Positions 37,642-45,243 of a DNA stretch of 64,000 bases are shown in pieces (the stretch's first letter is position 1; every line of letters begins with the position of its first letter). The stretch is from Agromyces sp. Soil535. GTDB taxonomy: Bacteria > Actinomycetota > Actinomycetes > Actinomycetales > Microbacteriaceae. Location of the stretch: assembly GCF_001428255.1 (NCBI RefSeq), contig NZ_LMRW01000024.1:314170-378169 (forward strand), read 5' to 3'. Under the pieces are notes generated by a model. That model saw only the letters and a list, made by a program, of their open reading frames with translations, searched no databases and had not been told where the DNA came from. The position numbers and the translations under genes were made by a program.

Positions 37642-37939
37642 GGATCGAGTTGCGCGGCGTCGGGAAGGGCCGCCGCGGGCAGGCGCTCGCGTCCACCTCC
37701 GTCGGCTTCGAGTCGGGCCGCGCAACGCTCGCGCGCGCCGAGACCGAGCAGCGGCCGACAGTGCTCGGCTCGCGGCCGGCCGCATGCGGCCCGACAGCGG
37801 CTCGGTGACGATCGACGGCCGAGCGGATGCCGCCGCGATCCGCCGAGCGATCGCCCTCATCGCGCTCGTCGCCGTGCCCGTGGTCTACGGAGGCCTCTAC
37901 CTCTGGGCGAACCAGGACCCGTACGCGAAGTTCCCGTGA
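37638..37939 (+). pseudogene. Remnant ABC ATPase fused to YhgE/Pip N-terminus
   Basis: Frame 1 reads MRIELRGVGKGRRGQALAS through TEQRPTVLG, the start of the small ATPase found beside YhgE/Pip proteins. At about 37768-37771 one base is missing; the next frame continues AGRMRPDSGSVTIDGRADAA and then, without the rest of the ATPase, IALVAVPVVYGGLYLWANQD, the first membrane helix of YhgE, ending after PYAKFP. So one frameshift and one large internal deletion are visible. Confidence 0.8.
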
Positions 37940-37993
37940 CGCGCATGACGCACTACCGCACCCTGCGCGACCTGCAGCCGAGCCTCATCGGCT

Positions 37994-38017
37994 GAGCGGA
38001 TGCCGCGGCATCCGCTC
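37994..38017. terminator. Perfect palindrome after the NTF2-like gene
   Basis: GAGCGGATGCCG (37994-38005) directly followed by its mirror CGGCATCCGCTC (38006-38017), 24 bases, no spacer. It lies just beyond the stop of the minus-strand gene ending at 38032 and the end of the decayed locus. May act as a terminator. Confidence 0.6.
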
Positions 38018-38031
38018 GCTGCGAACCGGCG

Positions 38032-38400
38032 TCAGGCGGGCGTCTGCTGGTGCGCGGCGACGTGCCAGGCGCCGTCGTCGTAGAGGTACGTCGTCGACAT
38101 GCGCAGGTCGGCCGTGTCGTCGCCGCGCCGTGCGAGCGCCCGGTAGACGAGGATGCCGGCCCGGTCGCCGAGCCGGACGACGGCTGGCTCGTGCAGCTCG
38201 TAGGAGTCCCACCGCGGCGCGCGGCGGAACGCGGCGAGGACCTCGTCGCGGCCGAGCATCGCCCCCTCCACCACCATGAGCGCATCGCGGGTCATCGCAC
38301 GCTGGTAGTGCTCGCCGCCGCGACCTTCGAGGATCGCCTTCCATCCGGCGTGCTCCTCGTGCAGCAGGCGGGCGGGCAGATCATCGGTGATCTCGGTCAT
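38032..38400 (-). CDS. NTF2-like / SnoaL-like domain protein
   Basis: A 122-residue cone-shaped NTF2-fold protein: LHEEHAGWKAILEGRGGEHY, MTRDALMVVEGAMLGRDEVL, then strands RAGILVYRALARRGDDTADLRMSTTYLYDDGAWHV (in parts). DUF4440-like; ligand or reaction unknown. TAGCTT lies 6 bases before the ATG (leaderless). Confidence 0.85.
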   Translation of the reverse strand: MTEITDDLPARLLHEEHAGWKAILEGRGGEHYQRAMTRDALMVVEGAMLGRDEVLAAFRRAPRWDSYELHEPAVVRLGDRAGILVYRALARRGDDTADLRMSTTYLYDDGAWHVAAHQQTPA

Positions 38401-38420
38401 GGACCCAAGCTAACCGCGAT

Positions 38421-38475
38421 CGGATGCCGCGGGAAGGGCGTTGCCCGATGCCGTACGGCCGCGCCGCGGCATCCG
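38421..38475. terminator. Long-loop hairpin after corA
   Basis: CGGATGCCGCGG (38421-38432) pairs with CCGCGGCATCCG (38464-38475) around a 31-base loop, directly downstream of corA on the minus strand. Probable terminator built from the recurring GGATGCC word. Confidence 0.5.
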
Positions 38476-38479
38476 CCCG

Positions 38480-39496
38480 CTAGAGCCAGTTGCGGCGCTT
38501 GAAGATCACGTACAGCGTCAGGCCCGAGCCCACCATGAGAGAGATCGCGAACGGGTAGCCCCACTCCCAGAGGAGTTCGGGCATGTGCCTGAAGTTCATG
38601 CCGTAGATCGTGCCGACGAGCGCGGGCGCGAACAGGATCGCCGCCCAGCTCGAGATCTTCTTCGTCTGCTCGCTCTGCGCGAGGCTCGTCTCGGTGAGGC
38701 GCTTCATCTCCTCGTTCTGCCGCTGGCCGACGAGGGTCGCGTGCACCGACAGGGCGTTCTGCAGCAGCTGCCGGAACGACTCGCCGCGCTCGACGATGCG
38801 GATGACGTGGTCCTTCACGTCGCGCAGGTACCGCTGCAGCTCGAGGTCGACGTGGTACTTCTCGAACCCGCGCTCGAGGAGGGCGAACATGTCGATGATC
38901 GGCCTGGTCGCGCGCTGGAACTCCATGACCTCGCTTGCGAGGTCGTAGATGCGCCTCGTCACCTGGGGGTCGCCGGAGAAGAGCTGCTCCTCGATCTCGT
39001 CGATGTCGTTCTCGAGGCCGAGGTCGACCGGCGAGTACTCGTCGACGACCTCGTCGAGGACCGCGTAGAGCACGGCCTCGGGCCCCTTCGCAAGGAGGTC
39101 GGGCGACCCCTCGAGCCGATGGCGCACCTTCGCGAGGTTCGGCGACTCCGCGCGCCGGATCGTGATCGCGAAGTCGCGACCGATGAACACGTGCAGCTCG
39201 CCGAACTCGACCTGCTCGACGTCGTCGAGGTAGCGCGCGGGGCGCAGCACGATGAACAGCGTCTCGCCGTACCGTTCGATCTTCGCCCGCTGGTGGCCCT
39301 TGCGGGTGTCCTCGACCGCGAGGGGGTGCAGGCCGAACTCGCTCGCCACCGCGTCGAGCTCGGCGTCGGTGGGCCGGTAGAGGCCGATCCACGCGAAGCC
39401 GCCGTGCGCCTCGCGGGTCTCGAAGGTCTCCTCGAGCGAGGCGGGTGTGGCGACCCGGCGGCCGCCCACGTAGATCGCGTTGTCGACGACGGGCAT
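38480..39496 (-). CDS. corA: CorA-family magnesium/cobalt channel
   Basis: A 338-residue CorA: large N-terminal cytoplasmic domain (VEDTRKGHQRAKIERYGETL, GRDFAITIRRAESPNLAKVR), long stalk helix (VKDHVIRIVERGESFRQLLQ) and two C-terminal helices with the signature GMN in IYGMNFRHMPEL (near 298). Imports magnesium down the membrane potential. A GAGACT box lies 7 bases before the ATG, possibly leaderless. Confidence 0.94.
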   Translation of the reverse strand: MPVVDNAIYVGGRRVATPASLEETFETREAHGGFAWIGLYRPTDAELDAVASEFGLHPLAVEDTRKGHQRAKIERYGETLFIVLRPARYLDDVEQVEFGELHVFIGRDFAITIRRAESPNLAKVRHRLEGSPDLLAKGPEAVLYAVLDEVVDEYSPVDLGLENDIDEIEEQLFSGDPQVTRRIYDLASEVMEFQRATRPIIDMFALLERGFEKYHVDLELQRYLRDVKDHVIRIVERGESFRQLLQNALSVHATLVGQRQNEEMKRLTETSLAQSEQTKKISSWAAILFAPALVGTIYGMNFRHMPELLWEWGYPFAISLMVGSGLTLYVIFKRRNWL

Positions 39497-39552
39497 CGGG
39501 TCAAGTCTCGTGCGCGGCGGGGACGGCGACGCTTCCGACACGCGGCAGGGTC

Positions 39553-40191
39553 TCAGGCACCGGTGTTCGTGGCCCACTGCCCGCGCACCGCGGTGGGGCG
39601 CGAGCGCTCGAGCGTGCCCGGCACGATCCCGAGTCGCTCCTCGGCGGCCGTGAACACGACGCGGTCGGCGTCCTCGCGGCTCACGATGCCGATCGCATGG
39701 TGCTGCACCGCGATGCCGTCGGCGAGCGCGGTGAGCATGCGGGCGTCGGATGCCGGGTCGGCGCTCGTGCCGAGCCCGGCCTGGTCGAGGCGCTCGATGA
39801 TGCGCGAGAGCCGGCGCTCGCAGTCACGGTGGTGCCGCGTGAGCGCGGCGTGCAACTCGGGATTGCGCGGCGCCTCGCTCCACGCGTCGATCCACACGAG
39901 GTAGTGCTCCCGCGGAGTCGACGTGAGCCAATCGGCGAGCGCCTCGACGGGCTCGACCCGCTCGGCGACCTCCTCGTCGTCCTCGAGCTCGGCGAGCACT
40001 GCCGCGTCGAACGCGGCCGCGACGAGCTGCTCGCGGGTGGGGAAGTAGTGCCGGATGAGGCCGTGCACCACGCCGACCTCGGCCGCGACGTCGCGCAGCG
40101 TGACCCGCGCGAAGCCGTCGCGGGCGACGAGCCGCAGCGTCGCGGCGAGGATCTGCTCCCGCCGCGCCGCGGGGTCGAGACGCGTCACCAT
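39553..40191 (-). CDS. TetR/AcrR-family regulator of the MFS gene
   Basis: A 212-residue TetR protein: HTH ILAATLRLVARDGFARVTLR, DVAAEVGVVHGLIRHYFPTR, and a BetI-like C-terminal domain (ARMLTALADGIAVQHHAIG). Divergent from an MFS exporter; two 16-bp palindromes lie in the 54-base gap and cover the promoters. TAGCAT is 6 bases before its ATG, with GGAGGC between. Inducer unknown; probably an exported compound. Confidence 0.92.
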   Translation of the reverse strand: MVTRLDPAARREQILAATLRLVARDGFARVTLRDVAAEVGVVHGLIRHYFPTREQLVAAAFDAAVLAELEDDEEVAERVEPVEALADWLTSTPREHYLVWIDAWSEAPRNPELHAALTRHHRDCERRLSRIIERLDQAGLGTSADPASDARMLTALADGIAVQHHAIGIVSREDADRVVFTAAEERLGIVPGTLERSRPTAVRGQWATNTGA

Positions 40192-40209
40192 GCCTCCATG
40201 CTACCCCTC

Positions 40210-40255
40210 TTGTCCATGCGGACAACGAATGGTAACGTGTTATCCATGTGGACAA
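40210..40255. promoter_or_regulatory. Double TetR operator and leaderless MFS promoter
   Basis: TTGTCCATGCGGACAA (40210-40225) and TTATCCATGTGGACAA (40240-40255), centres 30 bp apart. For the MFS gene, -35 TTGTCC (40210-40215), 17-base spacer, -10 TAACGT (40233-40238), then the ATG at 40246 inside the second palindrome. A bound TetR would cover -35 and the start site. Confidence 0.85.
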
Positions 40256-41721
40256 GAAGGGGAATGGAGCCGCGCAGCGTCGACCCCCACCGCCGCCGGC
40301 TGACGACCGGCGTCGTCACGGCGACCGTGCTCATGTCCTCCGGCGCCATGGTCATCTTCCCCCTGCTGCCCACCCTCCAGGCGCAGCTCGGCATCTCCAC
40401 CGCCGACATCGGGTTCATGGCCGCGGCCGGGTTCGCGGCCGCGCTCGCCGCCGAACTCATCGTCGCCCCCTACGCCGATCGCGGTCGGGCGCGCAGCATG
40501 GGCGTCGTCGGCGTGCTGCTCATGGCCGCGGCGCTCGCGGGGTCGGCGCTCGCCACCGACACCTGGCACCTCGTTGCGGGCCGCGCCCTCGGCGGATTCG
40601 GCTACGGCGTGTTCATAGCCGCGGCGAGCGCGCTGCTCGTGCGGGCCGATCCGGCGCGCGCCGGCGAGTCGCTCGGACGCCTCGGCGCCGCCGAGCTCGC
40701 GGGCGTGTCGCTCGGTCCTCTGGCGTCGGGGCTCGCGATCGCCTTCGCCGCGCCGGGCGCGATCCTCGCGTGGTCGGGCGCCGTGGTGTTGCTCGGGGTC
40801 GTCCCGGTGGCGCTGGCGTTCCGCGAACGCGCGACGGCGACGGCGACGGCGATGGCGATGGCCTCCAAGACGGCGGATGCCGCGGCCGCAGGCGCGACGG
40901 GGGTCGACGCCGCCGCGGCATCCGTCACCCCTGCGGCGCGCCCGCCGCGCGTGAGCTTCGACCTGCTGCGCTCGCCGATGGTGGTCGGCGTGCTGCTGCT
41001 GTACGGCGCCGTCATGGTGCCGACGGGCGCCTACGACGCGATCTGGCCGCGGTTCATGGCCGACATCGGCGCGAGCGAGTGGCTCACCGCGCTCAGCTAC
41101 ACGCTGTTCGCCGTGCCGTACGCGCTCGTCGCGGGCTGGGCGGGCCGGCTCGCCGACCGCCGCGGCGGGGTCTCGGCGTTCGTGCGCGGCGCCGTGGTGC
41201 TCGTGCCGATCGTGGCGCTCTACGGCGTGATCGGCAACCCGTGGGTCGCGACCGGCGTCGGCTTCGTGGAGTCGAGCGGGCAGGCGCTCGCGTTCATCGG
41301 CGCCGCCGCAGCGATGGCACAGACCGTGCCCGCGGCCAGGGCGGGGGCATCGCAGGGGCTCATGCGGGCATTCGGGCTGCTCACCGCGACGATCGCGGCA
41401 GCGCTCTCGGGCATCGCCTACGAGACGGGGGGACCGTTGCTGCTTTTCGGCGGCACGGCGATCGTCGTCGTCGTGATCATCGCCGCGGGGTTGCTCGTGG
41501 TGCGGGCCGCTCTGAACTCAGCGACGAGCGTGCCTGCGCACCCACTCGTGCATGACGATCGCCGCGGCAGCGCTCGCGTTGATCGAGCGCGTCGAGCCGT
41601 ATTGCGTGATCTCCACCACGAGATCGGCGGCGGCGAGCGCCGCGTCGCTGAGGCCCGGCCCCTCCTGGCCGAAGAGCAGCACGCAGCGCTCGGGGAGCTC
41701 GACGTCGTCGACCGGCAGTGA
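40246..41721 (+). CDS. MFS transporter with antisense-overlapping C-tail
   Basis: A major facilitator with 12 helices: MVIFPLLPTLQAQLGISTAD (helix 1 region), ALAGSALATDTWHLVAGRALGGFGYG with motif A-like DRGRARSMG before it, and last helix AIVVVVIIAAGLLVVRAAL. The central loop is alanine/threonine-rich. After the last helix the frame runs another 65 or so charged residues antisense to trmH, overlapping it by 204 bases. ATG at 40246 fits the leaderless promoter; ATG 40264 is the alternative. Likely drug or metabolite export. Confidence 0.88.
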   Translation: MWTRRGMEPRSVDPHRRRLTTGVVTATVLMSSGAMVIFPLLPTLQAQLGISTADIGFMAAAGFAAALAAELIVAPYADRGRARSMGVVGVLLMAAALAGSALATDTWHLVAGRALGGFGYGVFIAAASALLVRADPARAGESLGRLGAAELAGVSLGPLASGLAIAFAAPGAILAWSGAVVLLGVVPVALAFRERATATATAMAMASKTADAAAAGATGVDAAAASVTPAARPPRVSFDLLRSPMVVGVLLLYGAVMVPTGAYDAIWPRFMADIGASEWLTALSYTLFAVPYALVAGWAGRLADRRGGVSAFVRGAVVLVPIVALYGVIGNPWVATGVGFVESSGQALAFIGAAAAMAQTVPAARAGASQGLMRAFGLLTATIAAALSGIAYETGGPLLLFGGTAIVVVVIIAAGLLVVRAALNSATSVPAHPLVHDDRRGSARVDRARRAVLRDLHHEIGGGERRVAEARPLLAEEQHAALGELDVVDRQ

Positions 41722-42177
41722 GCCCTCGACGTTGTCGACCGCGATGACCGGCAGGGACTCCGCGCGCGCCCAGGCGACGAAGTCGGAGACATCCGGATGG
41801 TACGCGAGGTGCTGGTAGCGGTCGGTGACCATCGCGCCGCGCTTGTTCCAGCGCCGGCGCCCGATGATATGCACGGTCTCTGCGGCGAAGGCGTTGGCCG
41901 TGCGCACGATCGACCCGATGTTGAGGTCGTGCTGCCAGTTCTCGATGGCGACGTGGAACGGATGCCGGTGCGTGTCGAGATCCGCGACGATCGCCTCGAG
42001 GCGCCAGTACCGGTACCGGTCGACGACGTTGCGCGCGTCGCCGTGCTCGAGCAGCTCGGGGTCGTAGCGTGGATCGTCGGGCCATGCCGCACTGCCGCCC
42101 GGCCACGGGCCGACGCCCTGCAGCACGGTGGGCTCGTGCGGCTCCGCGGGCTCGGGCACGTCGGTTTCGTCGGTCAC
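41518..42177 (-). CDS. TrmH-family (SpoU) RNA methyltransferase
   Basis: A 219-residue SPOUT methylase acting on tRNA or rRNA ribose 2'-OH with SAM. Motif 1 NLNIGSIVRTANAF is present as DLNIGSIVRTANAF, motif 2 LLFGQEGPGLSD, motif 3 STRSINASAAAAIVMHEW with the trefoil knot. A 40-residue acidic N-terminal region precedes. GTG start at 42177, TAGCGT 6 bases upstream (leaderless). The exact target nucleotide cannot be read from the sequence. Convergent overlap with the MFS tail. Confidence 0.92.
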   Translation of the reverse strand: MTDETDVPEPAEPHEPTVLQGVGPWPGGSAAWPDDPRYDPELLEHGDARNVVDRYRYWRLEAIVADLDTHRHPFHVAIENWQHDLNIGSIVRTANAFAAETVHIIGRRRWNKRGAMVTDRYQHLAYHPDVSDFVAWARAESLPVIAVDNVEGSLPVDDVELPERCVLLFGQEGPGLSDAALAAADLVVEITQYGSTRSINASAAAAIVMHEWVRRHARR

Positions 42178-42442
42178 GCTGCAACGCTACCCGCGCATCA
42201 GGGTTCGGCTGCCCGCACACGAACACGGCCCCGACGCTGCACGCCGGGGCTGCCGGCGGAGCGAATCGCGAGTCTGCGCGACGACCAGCCACCCAGCGCC
42301 AGCAGCGTTGCCGACGACTCCGGCACTGATGCCAGAACAGCATCAGTGCCGGAGTCGGGAGGAGTGGAAATCACCCGAGAACGGGTGACAGGGGCCTCGG
42401 GCACTTACTTTCGGTGTGCCGAAATCTGTGTAATATTTCGGT
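42178..42442. other. Divergent spacer trmH/mntH with unexplained hairpins
   Basis: 265 bases without a supported gene. It holds the trmH -10 (near 42184-42189), a GCCCCG...CGGGGC hairpin around 42230-42250, the strong 18-bp hairpin at 42315-42357, and the mntH operators at its right end. Because both genes point away from it, the hairpins are not their terminators. Confidence 0.6.
42315..42357. terminator. Orphan strong hairpin in a divergent spacer
   Basis: CGACTCCGGCACTGATGC (42315-42332), 7-base loop CAGAACA, GCATCAGTGCCGGAGTCG (42340-42357): a perfect 18-bp stem. It is terminator-like but follows no recognised gene; it may end an unannotated small RNA or be a regulatory fold. Confidence 0.6.
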
Positions 42443-42451
42443 ATGCCGAAA
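42409..42451. promoter_or_regulatory. Double MntR-type operator and leaderless mntH promoter
   Basis: TTTCGGTGTGCCGAAA (42409-42424) and TTTCGGTATGCCGAAA (42436-42451), centres 27 bp apart. Between them lies the -10 TAATAT (42431-42436), six bases before the ATG at 42443, which is inside the second dyad. Layout fits tight repression by the DtxR/MntR-type regulator encoded two genes away. Confidence 0.85.
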
Positions 42452-43858
42452 GCTTCGGATGCAGCAACGATGCCATCCCCCACCCGAGCCGAACCGACCG
42501 AGCCCACGCCCTCGCGTGCGGCTCCGATCGCGACGTCGGTACCGCGCCTCGCGTGGCTGATCGGACCGGCCCTCGTCGCCGGAGTGGCGTACCTCGACCC
42601 CGGCAACGTCGCGAGCAACATGACGGCGGGCGCCCAGTACGGGTACCTGCTCGTCTGGGTCGTCGTGCTCGGCAACGTCATGGCCTGGCTCATCCAGTAC
42701 CTCTCGTCCAAGCTCGGCATCGTCACCGGACGGAGCCTGCCCGAAGTGCTCGGCGGGCGCATCCGCAACCCATGGGCGCGCCGCGCGTACTGGTTGCAGG
42801 CCGAGCTCGTGGCCATGGCGACCGACCTCGCCGAGGTCATCGGCGGCGCGGTCGCGCTGAACCTGCTGTTCGGCGTCCCCCTCATCTGGGGCGGCCTCAT
42901 CACCGGCACCGTCTCGATCGTGCTGCTCGTGCTGCAATCGCGTCGCGGCCCGCGTACGTTCGAATTCGTCATCATGGGCCTGCTCGTGATCATCGCGGTC
43001 GGGTTCACGGTCGGCGTCTTCGTCGCCCCGCCCGACCCGGCCGGAGTCGTCGCGGGTCTCGTGCCGCGCTTCGCCGACGCCAACTCGGTGCTGCTCGCGG
43101 CGTCGATCCTCGGGGCGACGATCATGCCCCACGCCATCTACGCGCACTCGGCACTCAGCCGCGACCGCTTCGCGACGCACCGGGGCGAGCAGGCCGGAGC
43201 GCGGGTTTCGACGAGCTCAACCGGCACCGCGTGGCACGGCTTCGGCGTCAGGCGGGGCACGGATGCCGCGCCGGAGCTCCTTCCAGGCACCGCCACGGCC
43301 GTGCCGACCGACCTGCTCATCCGCGCCACCCGCTGGGACGTGTCGATCGCCATGGCGATCGCCGGAACCGTGAACCTCTGCATCCTCCTGCTCGCGGCCG
43401 TGAACCTCTCGGGCGTCGAGGGCACCGACAGCCTCGAGGGCGCCTACGCCGCGCTCGGCGCAGCGCTCGGGCCCGCGATCGCGACGCTCTTCGCGGTCGG
43501 CCTCCTCGCCTCCGGCCTCGCGTCGACCTCGGTCGGCGCCTACGCCGGCGCCGAGATCATGTACGGCCTGTTGCACGTGCGGGTGCCGCTCATCCTCCGC
43601 CGGCTGGTCACCCTGGTCCCGGCGCTCGCGATCCTCTGGCTCGGCTTCGACCCCACGCTCTCGCTGGTGCTCAGCCAGGTGGTGCTCTCGTTCGGCATCC
43701 CGTTCGCGCTCGTGCCGCTCGTCGCCCTCACCGCGAAGGCGGGCGTCCTCGGCCGGTGGAAGAACCACTGGGCGACGACCGCCGCGGGGATCGCGGCATC
43801 CGTATTCCTCATCACGCTGAACGGAGTGCTGCTCTGGCTGGTGTTCACCGGAGCCTGA
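42443..43858 (+). CDS. mntH: Nramp manganese transporter with repeat-derived insert
   Basis: A 471-residue Nramp: GPALVAGVAYLDPGNVASNM carries the metal-binding DPGN of helix 1, and GATIMPHAIYAHSAL the MPH of helix 6. Imports Mn(II) with protons. After helix 6 the loop is enlarged (about residues 240-285) and contains ARVSTSSTGTAW, the translation of a GGTTTCGA...CTCAACC repeat. Helices on both sides are intact, so the protein is probably functional. Leaderless start at 42443 within an MntR-type operator. Confidence 0.93.
   Translation: MPKASDAATMPSPTRAEPTEPTPSRAAPIATSVPRLAWLIGPALVAGVAYLDPGNVASNMTAGAQYGYLLVWVVVLGNVMAWLIQYLSSKLGIVTGRSLPEVLGGRIRNPWARRAYWLQAELVAMATDLAEVIGGAVALNLLFGVPLIWGGLITGTVSIVLLVLQSRRGPRTFEFVIMGLLVIIAVGFTVGVFVAPPDPAGVVAGLVPRFADANSVLLAASILGATIMPHAIYAHSALSRDRFATHRGEQAGARVSTSSTGTAWHGFGVRRGTDAAPELLPGTATAVPTDLLIRATRWDVSIAMAIAGTVNLCILLLAAVNLSGVEGTDSLEGAYAALGAALGPAIATLFAVGLLASGLASTSVGAYAGAEIMYGLLHVRVPLILRRLVTLVPALAILWLGFDPTLSLVLSQVVLSFGIPFALVPLVALTAKAGVLGRWKNHWATTAAGIAASVFLITLNGVLLWLVFTGA
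43203..43222 (+). repeat. Microbacteriaceae palindromic repeat inside mntH
   Basis: GGGTTTCGACGAGCTCAACC with matching ends to the long form at 17235-17270. It is in frame in mntH and encodes VSTSST. Repeats of this kind are normally intergenic. Confidence 0.7.
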
Positions 43859-43898
43859 TGCCCTAGGGTGCTGGAGAGCGCGTGACGAGGAGGCTGCG

Positions 43899-45194
43899 AT
43901 GACGGGGTGGCGTCTCCGGGAGTTCCACAGTGACGATCTCGACGGCATCCTGCACCTGTGGGAGGAAGTGAGATCCTCGTCGATCGAGCCCGTCTACGCG
44001 CTCAGCGAGGTGATCGCCTCGTGCCAGAAGGACCATGCGATCGTCGCCGTGCATGCCGACGAGGTCGTGGGTGCGGTCGTCGGTCGCGCTGCGCACGACC
44101 AGGGTTGGGTCGTCTTCCTCGCGACGACGACCTCGTGGCGCGGGCGCGGCATCGGCGCCGCCCTGCTCGCCGCGCTCGAGAAGAAGATGGCCCCGCACGG
44201 CCTCGCGAAGCTCTCGGCCCTCATGCCGGAGGCCGAGACCCGCGTCGACGCCTTCCACAGCCAGGGCTTCGAGCTGAAGCAGAACCTGCGCTACTTCGAA
44301 CGCCGCATCCCCGTGCAGCGACAGGAGCTCGACTCGTTGAGTGAGCTGGGCGGGCGCATCCTGCCGCGCGACCTGTGGGAGTCCGTCGCAGGCATGCGCA
44401 GCGAGAAGGAGATCCTCGAGCAGCGCCTCGTGCTCCCGCTCGCGCAACCCGATCTCGCCGAGGAGTTCGGCGTCGTACCGCCGCGGGCCGTCGTGCTGTT
44501 CGGCCCGCCCGGCACCGGCAAGACGACCTTCGCCAAGGCGATCGCATCTCGACTCGAGTGGTCGTTCGTCGAGGTGTTCCCCTCGCGCCTCGCGGCCGAC
44601 CCACGCGGACTCGCGGGCGCGCTGCGCGAGACGTTCGTGAAGATCTCCGACCTCGAGCACGCGGTCGTGTTCATCGACGAGGTCGAGGAGATCGCCGCGC
44701 ATCGCTCGGGCGAGCCGCCGTCGGCGCTGCAGGGCGTGACCAACGAGCTGCTCAAGATCATCCCGGCGTTCCGCGAGCAGCCCGGGCGCCTGCTCGTGTG
44801 CGCGACGAACTTCATCCGCGCCCTGGACACCGCGTTCCTCCGGCACGGACGCTTCGACTACGTCATCCCGATCGGCCTACCCGATGAGGCCGCTCGCCTC
44901 GCGATCTGGCATCGCTACGTGCCCGAGAGCGTCATCGACACGGTGGACCTGCCCCTGCTCGTCAGGCGGACGGCTGGCTTCTCCCCCGCGGACATCGAGT
45001 TCGCCGCCCGCAGCGCCTCGCAGCGCGCCTTCGAGGCGGCCATCGACGCGGGCGGCGCGGGCCGCACGCTCGACGGCGCGCGCGGGCCGCGCACCGAGCA
45101 CTACCTCGACGCCATCGCCGGCACCCGCACCACCGTGTCGGAGGAGGTCGCCGCCGGGTTCCTCGAGGACATCGCGGCGCTCGCGCGGGTCTAG
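43899..45194 (+). CDS. GNAT acetyltransferase-AAA+ ATPase fusion
   Basis: A 431-residue two-domain protein. Residues 1-140 are a GNAT domain (LREFHSDDLDGILHLWEEV; acetyl-CoA loop TTTSWRGRGIGAALLAALE near 86-104). Residues 150-431 are an AAA+ module of the FtsH/CDC48 kind: Walker A FGPPGTGKTT near 203-212, Walker B AVVFIDEVEE near 256, sensor 1 CATNF near 300, arginine finger RHGRFD near 314, sensor 2 FSPADIEFAARSA. No protease domain follows. GAGGAGG precedes the ATG. It lies 40 bases after mntH and 49 before mntR. Function unknown; a link to manganese homeostasis is inference. Confidence 0.88.
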   Translation: MTGWRLREFHSDDLDGILHLWEEVRSSSIEPVYALSEVIASCQKDHAIVAVHADEVVGAVVGRAAHDQGWVVFLATTTSWRGRGIGAALLAALEKKMAPHGLAKLSALMPEAETRVDAFHSQGFELKQNLRYFERRIPVQRQELDSLSELGGRILPRDLWESVAGMRSEKEILEQRLVLPLAQPDLAEEFGVVPPRAVVLFGPPGTGKTTFAKAIASRLEWSFVEVFPSRLAADPRGLAGALRETFVKISDLEHAVVFIDEVEEIAAHRSGEPPSALQGVTNELLKIIPAFREQPGRLLVCATNFIRALDTAFLRHGRFDYVIPIGLPDEAARLAIWHRYVPESVIDTVDLPLLVRRTAGFSPADIEFAARSASQRAFEAAIDAGGAGRTLDGARGPRTEHYLDAIAGTRTTVSEEVAAGFLEDIAALARV

Positions 45195-45243
45195 CGACGC
45201 TCGGACGCCGCCGGGCCTTCGCGACCCCGCTATCCTGAGGCCG

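Noticed and set aside
42198..42404. Minus-strand frame in the trmH/mntH spacer with a VPESSATLLALGG stretch like a PEP-CTERM sorting tail
   Set aside because: No signal peptide, no ribosome binding site, and it crosses the 18-bp hairpin; resemblance is chance.
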